The translations under genes and the position numbers were made by a program. The notes under the pieces are model-generated. The model searched no databases and was not told the origin of the DNA. It saw only the letters and a list, made by a program, of their open reading frames with translations. This document shows positions 19,722 through 29,133 of a DNA stretch of 64,000 nucleotides, one piece after another. Source of the stretch: Gammaproteobacteria bacterium (GTDB lineage Bacteria > Pseudomonadota > Gammaproteobacteria > Pseudomonadales > Pseudomonadaceae); contig CAJCIO010000055.1 of assembly GCA_903970465.1 (NCBI GenBank), positions 1 to 64,000 of the forward strand. The letters run 5' to 3'. Every line of letters starts with the position of its first letter. Position 1 is the first letter of the stretch.

Positions 19722-20734
19722 CCCTGCAGATCCTCAGCGAGGTTTCTCTTAAACCCTACAACAGCTTTGGCATTGATGTGAGTGCCGAGCAGTTCGTCGA
19801 TGTCCACGACGATGCGCAAATCCGCGAGGCCTTGCAGTATGCCAAGGCGCGGCAGATGCCGTTGCTGGTGATCGGTGGTGGCAGCAATCTGCTGCTGACT
19901 CGCAATCGCGAAGGCCTGGTGATGCGCATGGCCAGCCGCGGCGTGCGGGTCGTCAGCGAAAAGGGCACCCAAGTGGTGGTCGAGGCAGAGGCCGGAGAGC
20001 CTTGGCATCCATTCGTCGTCCATTGCCTGGAACTGGGGCTGGTCGGGCTGGAAAACCTCAGTCTCATCCCCGGCACTGTCGGGGCTGCGCCGATGCAGAA
20101 TATCGGCGCCTATGGGGTCGAGATCAAGGACGTGTTTCATAGTCTCACGGCGCTGGACCGGCAGACGGGGGAGGTGCGTGATTTTCTCGGTCATGAATGT
20201 GCGTTCGGTTACCGTGACAGCCTGTTCAAGCAGCACCCAGGGCGCTGGTTGATCCTGCGGGTGCGCTTTGCCCTTAGCCGCGAAGCGGCGTTGCACCTGG
20301 ACTACGGTCCGGTGCGTCAGCGTTTGCAGGAGCAGGGCATCAGTGAGCCAACCGCCATGGACGTCAGTCAGGCGATCTGCAGCATTCGCCTGGAAAAACT
20401 GCCGAATCCCGCCGAGCTGGGCAATGCCGGCAGCTTCTTCAAGAATCCGGTGATACCGGCTGCCCAGGCGCAGGCGTTGAAGGCTCGTTACCCCGGTCTG
20501 GTCGCTTATCCCCAAGGCGATGAGGCCAAGCTGGCCGCTGGCTGGCTGATCGAGCAGGCGGGCTGGAAAGGTTTTCGCGAAGGCGACGCCGGCGTGCACC
20601 GCTTGCAGGCGCTGGTGCTGGTCAATTATGGCCACGCGACAGGGCAGCAGTTGCAGGCACTGGCGTTACGCATCCAGGCCGATGTCGTCGAGCGCTTTGG
20701 TGTCGAGTTGGAGATGGAGCCTAATCTTTACTAG
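19718..20734 (+). CDS. murB: UDP-N-acetylenolpyruvoylglucosamine reductase MurB
   Basis: 338 residues, type I MurB. It reduces enolpyruvyl-UDP-GlcNAc to UDP-MurNAc. The FAD-binding stretch VIGGGSNLLL is at 51-60, IPGTVGAAPMQNIGAYG at 118-133, and the proton-donating Ser is S239 in NAGSFFKNP. It is the last gene of the overlapping chain from exbB; a REPIN follows its stop. Confidence 0.95.
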   Translation: MTLQILSEVSLKPYNSFGIDVSAEQFVDVHDDAQIREALQYAKARQMPLLVIGGGSNLLLTRNREGLVMRMASRGVRVVSEKGTQVVVEAEAGEPWHPFVVHCLELGLVGLENLSLIPGTVGAAPMQNIGAYGVEIKDVFHSLTALDRQTGEVRDFLGHECAFGYRDSLFKQHPGRWLILRVRFALSREAALHLDYGPVRQRLQEQGISEPTAMDVSQAICSIRLEKLPNPAELGNAGSFFKNPVIPAAQAQALKARYPGLVAYPQGDEAKLAAGWLIEQAGWKGFREGDAGVHRLQALVLVNYGHATGQQLQALALRIQADVVERFGVELEMEPNLY

Positions 20735-20741
20735 GTTCATC

Positions 20742-20830
20742 TCGCGACGGGGCTTGCCCTCGATAATGCGGTGTCAGCAACATCGTCGTTACAGCTACGC
20801 CGTCATCGGGGGCAAGCCCCTCGCTACAAG
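20742..20830. repeat. REPIN (inverted REP pair, GGGGCTTGCCCTCGAT type)
   Basis: Two inverted arms, CGACGGGGCTTGCCCTCGAT at the left and its near complement ATCGGGGGCAAGCCCCTCG at the right, enclose about 45 bases. The same element is at 43662-43749. It fills the murB to MobA-like gap. Confidence 0.85.
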
Positions 20831-20841
20831 AGGTCCGCGCC

Positions 20842-21423
20842 ATGAGCAACCCCGTCGCTATCATCCTTGCCGCCGGTCAGGGGAGCCGCTTTCGCGCTGG
20901 TGCGGGGTTCGATCAGGATAAACTGCTGGCTCTCTGCTGCGGCCTGACTGGCGATGAGCGCCCTGTTCTCGAACACGTACTCATGAATCTGGGAAACCGC
21001 CTGGGGCGTCGACTGGTGGTCACCCGTCCCCGAAATACCACTGTCATCGCTATGGCCCGGGCCTATGGTTGCGAGGTGCTACTGCTTGATTCGACCGGGA
21101 TGGGCGATAGCCTTGCGGCTGCGGTGGCTGCCAGCGCTGATGCGTCAGGCTGGTTGGTCATGCTGGGGGACATGCCGTTCATCGCGTTAGCTACTTTGGA
21201 TGCGGTCATCAATGCCATGACCGAAGAGTCTATCGCGGTGGCGACGGGGGAGGCCGGCTATGGGCATCCGGTCGGGTTTGGTCGTGGATTTGGAGTACCT
21301 CTGCAAGCGCTTCAGGGCGATCAAGGCGCCCGCAGGCTGTTCAATGCTGAGCGTGTCACCGAGGTCCCGGTGATGGATCCTGGCATTTATCACGACATCG
21401 ATGTTCCTGCCCATCTTATTTAA
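20842..21423 (+). CDS. MobA/MocA-like nucleotidyltransferase
   Basis: 193 residues. The N-terminal NTP-binding loop AIILAAGQGSRFRAG and the metal-binding LGDMPFIA are typical of the MobA/MocA/IspD fold, which transfers CMP or GMP to molybdenum cofactor. Nothing else in the window concerns molybdenum, so the substrate is open. It sits between a REPIN and a bidirectional terminator, where P. aeruginosa (from memory) goes straight from murB to rne, so it looks like an insertion. Confidence 0.8.
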   Translation: MSNPVAIILAAGQGSRFRAGAGFDQDKLLALCCGLTGDERPVLEHVLMNLGNRLGRRLVVTRPRNTTVIAMARAYGCEVLLLDSTGMGDSLAAAVAASADASGWLVMLGDMPFIALATLDAVINAMTEESIAVATGEAGYGHPVGFGRGFGVPLQALQGDQGARRLFNAERVTEVPVMDPGIYHDIDVPAHLI

Positions 21424-21433
21424 TCGAAGCCAT

Positions 21434-21474
21434 TAAAAAGCCCCCGCTACCTTCCGGTAGCGGGGGCTTTCATT
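21434..21474. terminator. Bidirectional terminator between the MobA-like gene and rne
   Basis: A strong hairpin, AGCCCCCGCTACC/GGTAGCGGGGGCT with a 4-base TTCC loop, has A-rich sequence on its left and T-rich sequence on its right. It can therefore stop transcripts from either convergent gene. Confidence 0.9.
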
Positions 21475-21486
21475 TACCGCCTGAAA

Positions 21487-24400
21487 TCAGCCGAACGGTT
21501 TAGGTTCGTGGCTTTCTTCCTCGGCGTGGACCTTTGCAGCGTTGAGCGTGACTGCCTGCTCGGCTTCATTGGCCGCGGCTGCGGCCAGTTCAGCTTCGCG
21601 CTTGCGGCGACGTACTTCGCGTGGATCGTTTGGAGCGCGACCATTGCTGAGCGGTTCGACGGCTGGGGCCGGTTCGACAGCTGCTGGCTCGACGACGACG
21701 GGTTCGGCGGCCGGTGCAGCTTGCTCGATGGTTTCAGGCGCAGCGGTCGGGGCCACTGGCTCGGCTTCGACGAAAGCGGCTGGTGCGCTGAAGGCAGGCG
21801 CCTCAACGACGGGCTCGCTGGCGCGCACTTCGACCGCTGGCGCTTCGACCACTGGCTCTTGGGCCTGAGGTGCAAAGCTGACTTCGGACACAGGCTCGAC
21901 CACCACAGGCTCGACCACCACAGGCTCGGCCGCAGGAGCTTCGACTGTTTCGCTCACAGGTGCTGCGAACGACTCGCGGGCTGGTGTTTCTACCGCTGGA
22001 GCTTCAAGCACGGGTTCCGGTACATGAACCGGGGCAGGCTCAAAGGCTGGGGCGGCCTCGAAGGCCGGAGCCGCATCGGCCAATGGCTCGGCCTCTACTG
22101 GTGCTGGGGCGGCAGGGGTTTCAACCACCGGCGCTTGCTCGACCACAGGCTCGAAAGAGGCCTGAGGCTGGGCGGTCACGGATTCCGCTGCTGGCTGAAC
22201 GTCGGCCACGGGCGCGAAGGCAAAGGATTCCTGCACTTCGGTGGTGGGCGTCACGACGATTTCCGGCGCGGCCAGCTCGGTGCTTTCCAGTGTCGAAGCG
22301 GTGGCGCGTTCGGCTTGCTGATGCGCTTGGGCTTCGGCATTGGCACTGATGACGCCTTCGGCGATGACGACCGCAGCAGCAGTACCGGCAGCGACGACAG
22401 GAGCAGTGTTGCTTTCGCCTTCCTGACCTTCATGACCTTCTTCAGAACCTTCGGAGCCTTCGATCACATCACCGTTGGCATCACGTTGACGCTCGCGACG
22501 GTTGCTGCGACGACGCTGACCACGGGAGCGGCGACGAGGGCGTTCGCCATCGGTACCGTCCTGGTTGTCGTCCTGCAGCAGCTCTTCGTTCGGCAATGCT
22601 TCCTCGCCAGCGTCGTCATCGGCGTGCTCCGGGCGTGGTTGGCGCTCTTCGCGAGGCGCGCGGGGGGCACGTTCTTCACGAGGGGCGCGTTCCTCACGCG
22701 GCGCACGCTCTTCGCGCGGTTCGCGTGGGGCGCGTTCTTCGCGTGGCTCGCGAGGTGCGCGCTCTTCACGAGGAGCGCGTTCTTCACGAGGAGCACGTTC
22801 TTCGCGCGGTGCACGCTCAGGGCGTTCTTCACCAACGACCGGCTCGGCATCCAGTGCCTCGCGCAGTACGCGGACCGGGCGTTCTTCGCGCGGACGACGT
22901 TCTTCACGCGGTGCACGAGGCTGACGTGGAGCGCGTTCTTCGCGAGGAGCGGCCGGAGCCTCTTCACGGGCGGCGCGGTCTTCGCGAGGTGCACGCTCTT
23001 CACGCGGGGCGCGATCTTCACGTGGCGCACGGTCTTCGCGCGGTTTGCGTTCTTCATCGCGACGGCCATTGCGGCTGCGGCTCTGCTGGCGACCGTTGCG
23101 GCGCTCGTCATTGCGTGCAGGGCGTGGCGCCGGCTCGGCGGCAGGCTTTTCAGCCACGACCGGGGCCACTGGCTCTTCCTTGGTGGCGAACAGGCTGACC
23201 AGCGACTTCACCAGGCCCTTGAACAGGCTTGGCTCGGGGATGACTGGAGCAGGGGCTGCGGCCACTGGCGCGGCCTCTTCGACAGGCATTGGCGCATTGG
23301 CCCGGGCTGGAGCGGTCTTGACCGCAGCTTCCTGGCGCACCAGGGTGCGGGTCGAAGCCGGAGCAGCGGGGGCTTCTTCAACCTCGGCAGCAGCGATCTC
23401 GTAGCTGGACAGGTTGTTCATCGCTTCCGGGCTGTCATCACGCAGGCGCTGCACTTCGAAGTGCGGCGTTTCGAGATGATCGTTCGGCAGGATTATGATG
23501 CGCGCGCGGGTGCGCATTTCGATCTTGGTGATCGAGTTGCGTTTTTCGTTGAGCAGGAAAGCAGCAACCGGGATCGGCACCTGGGCACGTACTTCGGCAG
23601 TACGATCCTTCAGGGCTTCTTCTTCGATCAAGCGCAGAATTGCCAGCGACAGCGATTCGACGTCACGAATGATGCCGGTGCCGTTGCAGCGTGGGCAGAC
23701 AATACCGCTGCTCTCGCCCAGCGATGGGCGCAGGCGCTGACGGGACATCTCCAACAGGCCGAAGCGCGAGATGCGACCGACCTGGACGCGGGCACGGTCG
23801 GCCTCGAGGCTTTCGCGGACTTTTTCTTCCACGGCGCGCTGGTTCTTGGCCGGCGTCATGTCGATGAAGTCGATGACGATCAGGCCGCCGATGTCGCGCA
23901 GGCGCAATTGACGAGCGATTTCTTCAGCGGCTTCGAGGTTGGTCTGCAGGGCGGTTTCTTCGATGTCGCTGCCTTTGGTGGCGCGCGCCGAGTTGATGTC
24001 GATAGACACCAGGGCTTCGGTCGGATCGATGACGATGGAACCACCGGAAGGCAGCTCGACGACGCGCTGGAAGGCGGTCTCGATCTGGCTTTCGATCTGG
24101 AAACGGTTGAACAGCGGCACGCTGTCTTCGTACAGCTTGATCTTGCTGGCGTACTGCGGCATCACCTGGCGGATGAAGGTCAGGGCTTCGTCCTGAGCTT
24201 CGACGCTGTCGATCAGCACTTCGCCGATGTCCTGGCGCAGGTAATCGCGGATAGCACGGATGATGACGTTGCTTTCCTGGTAGATCAGGAACGGCGCGGA
24301 ACGATCCAGCGAGGCTTCCTTGATCGCGGTCCAGAGCTGCAGCAGGTAGTCGAGGTCCCACTGCATTTCTTCGCTGCTGCGGCCAAGGCCGGCAGTACGC

Positions 24401-24897
24401 ACGATCAGGCCCATGTCGGCAGGGGCGACCAGGCCGTTCAGCGCTTCGCGCAGTTCGTTGCGCTCTTCGCCTTCGATGCGACGGGAAATGCCGCCGGCAC
24501 GGGGGTTGTTGGGCATCAGGACCAGGTAACGACCGGCCAGGCTGATGAAGGTGGTGAGGGCGGCACCCTTGTTGCCGCGCTCTTCTTTCTCGACCTGAAC
24601 AATGACTTCCTGGCCTTCGCTCAGGACTTCCTTGATGTTCACACGGCCTTCGGGCGCCTTCTTGAAATACTCGCGGGAGATTTCCTTGAGGGGCAGGAAG
24701 CCGTGGCGCTCGGAGCCGAAGTCGACGAAAGCGGCTTCAAGGCTCGGTTCGATGCGAGTGATGCGGCCTTTGTAGATGTTGGCCTTTTTCTGCTCGCGGG
24801 CGCCGGATTCGATATCCAGGTCGTAGAGGCGCTGGCCGTCTACGAGGGCAACACGCAACTCTTCGGGTTGAGTCGCGTTAATCAGCATTCTTTTCAT
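21487..24897 (-). CDS. rne: Ribonuclease E
   Basis: 1136 residues from [10 protein letters not shown] at 24897; the 16 extra upstream codons are not conserved-looking. The S1 domain lies at about 35-125, the RNase H-like and DNase I-like catalytic parts follow, and the Zn-link CPRC is near residue 400. The C-terminal half is a disordered scaffold. It has an Arg-rich tract built from units such as REERAP (about residues 610-760), then a run of Ala/Pro/Glu/Val. That region binds RNA and degradosome partners. It is read from a promoter about 680 bases upstream. Confidence 0.97.
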   Translation of the reverse strand: MKRMLINATQPEELRVALVDGQRLYDLDIESGAREQKKANIYKGRITRIEPSLEAAFVDFGSERHGFLPLKEISREYFKKAPEGRVNIKEVLSEGQEVIVQVEKEERGNKGAALTTFISLAGRYLVLMPNNPRAGGISRRIEGEERNELREALNGLVAPADMGLIVRTAGLGRSSEEMQWDLDYLLQLWTAIKEASLDRSAPFLIYQESNVIIRAIRDYLRQDIGEVLIDSVEAQDEALTFIRQVMPQYASKIKLYEDSVPLFNRFQIESQIETAFQRVVELPSGGSIVIDPTEALVSIDINSARATKGSDIEETALQTNLEAAEEIARQLRLRDIGGLIVIDFIDMTPAKNQRAVEEKVRESLEADRARVQVGRISRFGLLEMSRQRLRPSLGESSGIVCPRCNGTGIIRDVESLSLAILRLIEEEALKDRTAEVRAQVPIPVAAFLLNEKRNSITKIEMRTRARIIILPNDHLETPHFEVQRLRDDSPEAMNNLSSYEIAAAEVEEAPAAPASTRTLVRQEAAVKTAPARANAPMPVEEAAPVAAAPAPVIPEPSLFKGLVKSLVSLFATKEEPVAPVVAEKPAAEPAPRPARNDERRNGRQQSRSRNGRRDEERKPREDRAPREDRAPREERAPREDRAAREEAPAAPREERAPRQPRAPREERRPREERPVRVLREALDAEPVVGEERPERAPREERAPREERAPREERAPREPREERAPREPREERAPREERAPREERAPRAPREERQPRPEHADDDAGEEALPNEELLQDDNQDGTDGERPRRRSRGQRRRSNRRERQRDANGDVIEGSEGSEEGHEGQEGESNTAPVVAAGTAAAVVIAEGVISANAEAQAHQQAERATASTLESTELAAPEIVVTPTTEVQESFAFAPVADVQPAAESVTAQPQASFEPVVEQAPVVETPAAPAPVEAEPLADAAPAFEAAPAFEPAPVHVPEPVLEAPAVETPARESFAAPVSETVEAPAAEPVVVEPVVVEPVSEVSFAPQAQEPVVEAPAVEVRASEPVVEAPAFSAPAAFVEAEPVAPTAAPETIEQAAPAAEPVVVEPAAVEPAPAVEPLSNGRAPNDPREVRRRKREAELAAAAANEAEQAVTLNAAKVHAEEESHEPKPFG

Positions 24898-25580
24898 GTA
24901 GTACCGTCGGTTTCCGGGCTGCCGGAAACGGCGTTCGGCACACACGACTTCTCACGGTCGGTGTCAGGTGCGTCAGGAGCGTTGGCCACTCCAGTGTCAG
25001 GCAAGTCTGGCCGGTACTGAAGGTCCAGTGGGCCAGGGCTGCGACGACGCGTCCTGCTTGCTGTGGTGTCAAAAGCACTCAGTCAGGAGGAGGAATCAAC
25101 TTCTGGCCGTGGATACCCGCAGGCATCTTGATCAAGACCCGGGTCAATGAGGGAGGGCCTGTGGCCACCCCCGGCAGGGACACGGTGCTACACGGTCCGA
25201 ACGTTGTGCATCTCCACCCTACACGTATCCCTGATAATTCGGGTGCTGCCGTGCGCTGAATCCGCAACGGGTTGGCTTTTATCGCCCGCTCTTGTCGGGA
25301 GCTGGCGCATCATGGCTAAGGCTCTGTTTCCGAAACATTCACTTGGGTCGGGTGGCCACGCCGGCGCGGAAGATCTGGCGTCGGAAAATACCGATGAAAG
25401 GCGTGCAACCTGCACTGCGTTTTCCATCGTGTTTCGGACTTCTCCGGTGCGCTACTGGCGATTACTAAACACCCGTAAACAAGCGAAAGCCCCGTCGGAC
25501 GGCCTCGCGTCCTCAATAACTGCGTGGGTAAGGGGCAATCAAATGTCGCCTATCCACTTCACAGTCGCTTTTGGCGACGT
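24898..25580 (-). other. Long 5' untranslated leader of rne
   Basis: About 680 bases lie between the predicted rne start site and its ATG. No open frame here has convincing codon use or a recognisable product; the ORFs of 60-152 codons are chance. E. coli rne also has a long leader through which RNase E controls its own mRNA, so autoregulation is a reasonable inference. The clearest structure is the hairpin at 24910-24929. Confidence 0.6.
24910..24929 (-). promoter_or_regulatory. Perfect hairpin just upstream of the rne start codon
   Basis: On the rne strand an 8-bp stem GTTTCCGG/CCGGAAAC closes a 4-base CAGC loop, ending 12 bases before the ATG. It overlaps the place where a Shine-Dalgarno would lie, and no good AGGAG is visible. 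It could gate translation or act as an RNase E sensor, as leader stem-loops do in E. coli. Confidence 0.55.
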
Positions 25581-25585
25581 TCGCG

Positions 25586-25614
25586 ACTATAGCAGCATTG
25601 ATTAAGTGCTTCAA
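25586..25614 (-). promoter_or_regulatory. Predicted sigma-70 promoter of rne
   Basis: Read leftward: TTGAAG (25609-25614), a 17-base spacer, then TATAGT (25586-25591) preceded by TGC (extended -10). Predicted start is near 25579. The core lies within 20 bases of the divergent rluC -10, so the two promoters probably compete. Confidence 0.7.
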
Positions 25615-25627
25615 TTGCCTAAAAAAT

Positions 25628-25636
25628 TGCTATCAT
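25628..25636 (+). promoter_or_regulatory. Predicted extended -10 promoter of rluC
   Basis: TGC-TATCAT (25628-25636) forms an extended -10 only six bases before the rluC ATG. No good -35 is visible. The predicted transcription start coincides with the start codon. Confidence 0.5.
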
Positions 25637-25642
25637 TCGCAA

Positions 25643-26599
25643 ATGACGACTACAACTCCCCCAACCTCCGGCGTCCGGCTGATCGAGGTTGCACCGGAAT
25701 ATGCCGGCCAACGCATCGACAATTACCTCATCACTGCGCTCAAGGGTGTCCCCAAGACTTTGGTCTATCGGATCCTGCGCAAGGGTGAAGTGCGCGTGAA
25801 TAAAGGGCGCATCAAGCCCGAATACAAGCTGCAGGCCGGCGATATCGTGCGTGTGCCGCCCGTCCGGTTGCCTGAGCGTGACGAGCCGGTGCCGGTGGCC
25901 CAGGGTCTGTTGCAGCGTCTCGAGGCCGCGATCGTCTATGAAGACAAGGCGCTGATCGTGCTCAACAAGCCGGCCGGCATTGCTGTGCACGGTGGCAGCG
26001 GCCTGACGTTCGGGGTCATCGAGGCATTTCGGCAGATGCGTCCGGACGCCAAGGAGCTGGAGCTGGTCCATCGTCTCGACCGCGACACCTCCGGGCTGCT
26101 GATGATCGCCAAAAAACGCAGCATGTTGCGCCATCTGCATGCCGCCTTGCGCGGCGACGGCGTCGACAAACGCTACATGGCGCTGGTGCGCGGCAACTGG
26201 CCGACCGCGCTGAAGCGGGTCGATGCGCCGTTGCTCAAGAGCAATCTGCGCTCCGGCGAGCGCATGGTCGAGGTCAATCCCGAAGGCAAGGAGGCCTTGA
26301 CGATGTTCAAGGTGCTGCGCCGCTTCAGCGACTTCGCCACCATCGTCGAGGCTCGGCCGATCACCGGGCGTACCCATCAGATTCGCGTCCACACATTGCA
26401 CGCCGGGCATTGCATCGCCGGCGACAGCAAGTACGGCGAAGAGAACTTCAGCCGAGAAATCCGCGATCTGGGAGGCAAGCGCCTGTTTCTGCATGCCTAC
26501 GCCCTGACCGTGCCGCTGCCCGATGGCGGTGAGCTGAAATTGCAGGCCCCGGTAGATGAGGTCTGGGCCAAGACCGTGGAGCGCTTGAGTGCCGAGTAA
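25643..26599 (+). CDS. rluC: 23S rRNA pseudouridine synthase RluC
   Basis: 318 residues from the ATG at 25643. An S4 RNA-binding domain at about 15-75 precedes the RluA-type catalytic domain, with the catalytic Asp D146 in HRLDRDTSG. The enzyme makes pseudouridines in 23S rRNA (955/2504/2580 in E. coli). rluC next to rne is the same pairing as in E. coli. No Shine-Dalgarno precedes the ATG, which fits a leaderless mRNA. The next gene overlaps its end by 11 bases. Confidence 0.93.
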   Translation: MTTTTPPTSGVRLIEVAPEYAGQRIDNYLITALKGVPKTLVYRILRKGEVRVNKGRIKPEYKLQAGDIVRVPPVRLPERDEPVPVAQGLLQRLEAAIVYEDKALIVLNKPAGIAVHGGSGLTFGVIEAFRQMRPDAKELELVHRLDRDTSGLLMIAKKRSMLRHLHAALRGDGVDKRYMALVRGNWPTALKRVDAPLLKSNLRSGERMVEVNPEGKEALTMFKVLRRFSDFATIVEARPITGRTHQIRVHTLHAGHCIAGDSKYGEENFSREIRDLGGKRLFLHAYALTVPLPDGGELKLQAPVDEVWAKTVERLSAE

Positions 26600-27275
26600 G
26601 TACCAGCTGTTGATTTTCGATTGGGATGGCACCTTGGCCGACTCCATTGGCCGTATTGTCGAGGCGATGAATCTGTCCGCCGTGGCCTGTGGCTATGCCC
26701 AGCGTGACGAGATGTCGGTCAAGGGCATTATCGGTCTGTCGTTGTCGGAAGCCATCAGCGTGTTGTACCCGGCGCTGGATGCTGATCAGGTTGCAGCATC
26801 TCGTCAGCAGTATGCGGACGTCTACAAGCGTCTGGACGAGCAGCCTTCGCCTTTGTTTCCAGCGGTCCGCGAGTCGCTGCAAGCCTTTCGACAGCAGGGT
26901 TACAAGTTGGCAGTCGCCACCGGCAAGGCGCGCCGCGGCCTGGATCGGGTGCTGCAGTCCAACGGCTGGACCGAATTTTTCGATATTACCCGCGCTGCCG
27001 ATGAAACCCAGGGCAAGCCGCACCCTCTCATGCTCGAAGAGATTCTGGCCCACTGCCAGGTCGGTGCCGATCAGGCGCTGATGATTGGCGACTCGGCGTT
27101 CGACCTGCAAATGGCGCGCAATGCCGGGATGGATTCCGTCGCTGTGGGTTATGGCGCCTTGCCGCTGTCGGCATTGCGCGAGTTCCAGCCGACCGTGAGC
27201 ATCGAGCACTTTGCCCAGTTGCGCGAGTGGCTCGATGATCCGCAGCCAGGGCAATGCTTCCCATTGCAACGCTGA
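26589..27275 (+). CDS. HAD-IA family phosphatase
   Basis: 228 residues from a GTG inside the end of rluC. The HAD nucleophile motif DWDGT (D11 and D13), ATGKARRGL motif II, the GKPHP Lys motif and GDSAFD motif IV are all present. It resembles phosphoglycolate-phosphatase-like HADs. Its substrate is unknown. It is coupled to rluC by the 11-base overlap and is followed 51 bases later by sppA. Confidence 0.9.
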   Translation: MPSKYQLLIFDWDGTLADSIGRIVEAMNLSAVACGYAQRDEMSVKGIIGLSLSEAISVLYPALDADQVAASRQQYADVYKRLDEQPSPLFPAVRESLQAFRQQGYKLAVATGKARRGLDRVLQSNGWTEFFDITRAADETQGKPHPLMLEEILAHCQVGADQALMIGDSAFDLQMARNAGMDSVAVGYGALPLSALREFQPTVSIEHFAQLREWLDDPQPGQCFPLQR

Positions 27276-27326
27276 AGCGCGTTGCGCAGTATCCGTATTC
27301 CCGAAGACTGCAGGAGTAGTTGATAG

Positions 27327-28334
27327 ATGTCAGACGAATGGAAGGCGCCCGACGCCGACGAGCAGTCGCCGCAAAGCGAACGCCGTGAAAACGATCGCAG
27401 TTGGAAGTTGCTGGAAAAAACCCTGCTGGCCAGCGTCCAGGAACAGCGGCGGGCACGGCGCTGGGGGATCTTTTTCAAGATACTGACGTTTGCTTATCTG
27501 CTGGGCGTGCTGGCGATGTTCACGCCGCTGTTCAGTGGCATGGAAAAGTCGGCAGGCAAGGGCGACCACTATACGGCGGTCATCGATGTGAAAGGCGTGA
27601 TCGCCGACAAGGAGGCCGCCAGCGCCGACAATCTGGTCGGTGCCTTGCGCGCGGCGTTCGATGATCCCAAAGTCAAGGGCGTGATCCTGCGCATCAACAG
27701 CCCGGGCGGCAGTCCGGTGCAGGCTGGCTACGTGTATGACGAGATTCGCCGTCTGCGCGGCTTGCATCCGAACGTCAAGGTCTACGCGGTGATCGCGGAC
27801 CTGGGCGCATCGGGTGCGTATTACATCGCCAGCGCGGCCGACGATATCTACGCCGACAAGGCCAGCCTGGTGGGTTCCATCGGTGTGACGGCGGCCGGTT
27901 ACGGGTTTGTCGGCACTATGGAGAAGCTGGGTGTGGAGCGTCGTGCTTATACCTCGGGGGCGCACAAGTCGTTCCTTGATCCGTTCCAGCCGCAGAAGGC
28001 CGACGAGACGCAGTTCTGGCAGGGTGTGCTCGACACCACGCACAACCAGTTCATCGCCATGGTCAAGCAAGGCCGCGGCGATCGCCTGAAAGACAAGGAC
28101 AACCCGGACATGTTTTCCGGGCTGATCTGGTCGGGCGAGCAGGCGTTGCAACTGGGCCTGATCGATGGCCTGGGTAGCAGCAGCTCGGTGGCTCGGGATG
28201 TGATCGGCGAGAAGGACATGGTCGACTTCACCGTCGAGGATTCCGCTTTCGATCGGTTCTCCAAGAAGCTCGGGGCCAGCGTCGCTGATCGTGTGGCGAT
28301 GTATATGGGCTTCGACGGTCCGTCGTTGCGCTGA
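27327..28334 (+). CDS. sppA: S49 family signal peptide peptidase SppA
   Basis: 335 residues, the short SppA form. A single N-terminal membrane anchor at about 48-68 precedes the S49 protease fold. S162 in GASGAYY and K214 in GAHKSF are 52 residues apart, as in the Bacillus SppA Ser-Lys dyad. It cuts residual signal peptides in or at the inner membrane. It is probably co-transcribed with rluC and the HAD gene. Confidence 0.9.
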   Translation: MSDEWKAPDADEQSPQSERRENDRSWKLLEKTLLASVQEQRRARRWGIFFKILTFAYLLGVLAMFTPLFSGMEKSAGKGDHYTAVIDVKGVIADKEAASADNLVGALRAAFDDPKVKGVILRINSPGGSPVQAGYVYDEIRRLRGLHPNVKVYAVIADLGASGAYYIASAADDIYADKASLVGSIGVTAAGYGFVGTMEKLGVERRAYTSGAHKSFLDPFQPQKADETQFWQGVLDTTHNQFIAMVKQGRGDRLKDKDNPDMFSGLIWSGEQALQLGLIDGLGSSSSVARDVIGEKDMVDFTVEDSAFDRFSKKLGASVADRVAMYMGFDGPSLR

Positions 28335-28407
28335 GATCTCGATCACCTGGGCTGGCTTCTGCGCCGCCGAACGCGCAATCTCGCTTCCACAGAGTTGACT
28401 GATCTTG

Positions 28408-28445
28408 AGTCACCTGTGGGAGCAACGCTTGCTGGCGGAGGGGGG
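28408..28445. repeat. Degenerate single REP-like arm
   Basis: CCTGTGGGAGCAACGCTTGC followed by TGGCGGAGG resembles one arm of the GTGGGAGC...GCGGGC repeat family also at 40417, 47090 and 61162. No partner arm is evident. Confidence 0.5.
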
Positions 28446-28459
28446 CTTTGAATCCAGCC

Positions 28460-29038
28460 TCAGGGTACCTGCACACCTTCTTTTAGCAGCATATCCACCA
28501 GCCGAATCAGCGGCAGGCCCACCAAGCTCGTGGCATCGGCGCCGTGGGTGCTCTGAAACAAACTCACCCCCAAACCCTCGGCCTTGAAGCTGCCCGCGCA
28601 GTCGTACGGCTGCTCGGAATGCAAGTAACGCTCGATGCGCGGCAGATCCAGCTCGCGCATCTGTACGGTGAACGGCACCACATCGACTTGGCAATTGCCG
28701 CTATGGCTGTTGAGCAGCGCTAGACCGGTCAGAAAGGTGACGCTGGTGCCGCTGGCGGCCAGCAGTTGCTCGCAAGCCTTGTCGAAGCGATGGGGCTTGC
28801 CCAGAACCTGCTCGCCAAGCACCGCGACCTGATCGGAGCCGATGATCAGGTGCCCCGGGTAGACCGCCGCCAGTGCCTGTGCCTTGAGCACCGCCAGGCG
28901 CCGTACCAGGTCGTTGGCGCTCTCGTCAGGCAGGCGGCTTTCGTCGATATCCGGTGAGGCACAAACGAACGGCAGGCGCAGGCGCGAGAGCAATTCGCGA
29001 CGATAAGGTGAGCTGGAAGCGAGTAATAAAGGCAGCAT
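28460..29038 (-). CDS. Maf/YceF family nucleotide pyrophosphatase
   Basis: 192 residues from MLPLLLASSSPYRREL at 29038, which has AGGAG at 6 bases; the start at 29065 has none. The Maf motifs SSSPYRREL, DESRLPDES and SDQVAVLGEQVLGKP are clear and fit the YceF (m7GTP pyrophosphatase) branch better than the dTTP branch. It is divergent from yceD-rpmF, the same neighbours as E. coli yceF. It probably removes modified nucleotides from the pool. Confidence 0.9.
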   Translation of the reverse strand: MLPLLLASSSPYRRELLSRLRLPFVCASPDIDESRLPDESANDLVRRLAVLKAQALAAVYPGHLIIGSDQVAVLGEQVLGKPHRFDKACEQLLAASGTSVTFLTGLALLNSHSGNCQVDVVPFTVQMRELDLPRIERYLHSEQPYDCAGSFKAEGLGVSLFQSTHGADATSLVGLPLIRLVDMLLKEGVQVP

Positions 29039-29095
29039 GCGCGGCTCCTGACGATGAGTGGTCATTCTAGCATGCAGCCTTGGGCCGAATTTCCT

Positions 29096-29124
29096 TTGAC
29101 AGGTGAGGGGGTCGTCCCTAGAAT
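29096..29124 (+). promoter_or_regulatory. Strong sigma-70 promoter of yceD-rpmF-plsX
   Basis: TTGACA (29096-29101), a 17-base spacer and TAGAAT (29119-29124), one base from consensus overall. The predicted start is at about 29131-29132, only 2-3 bases before the yceD ATG at 29134. Confidence 0.8.
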
Positions 29125-29133
29125 GCTGCGCCT

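Noticed and set aside
21508-25020. 1170-codon open frame antisense to rne
   Set aside because: It mirrors the rne reading frame. The Arg/Ala/Glu-rich GC-rich codons of RNase E leave the opposite strand without stops. The product (Gly/Phe/Arg runs) looks like no protein family.
24968-25605. Small open frames in the rne leader (60-152 codons)
   Set aside because: None has a ribosome site together with plausible codon use or a recognisable product. They overlap one another on both strands.
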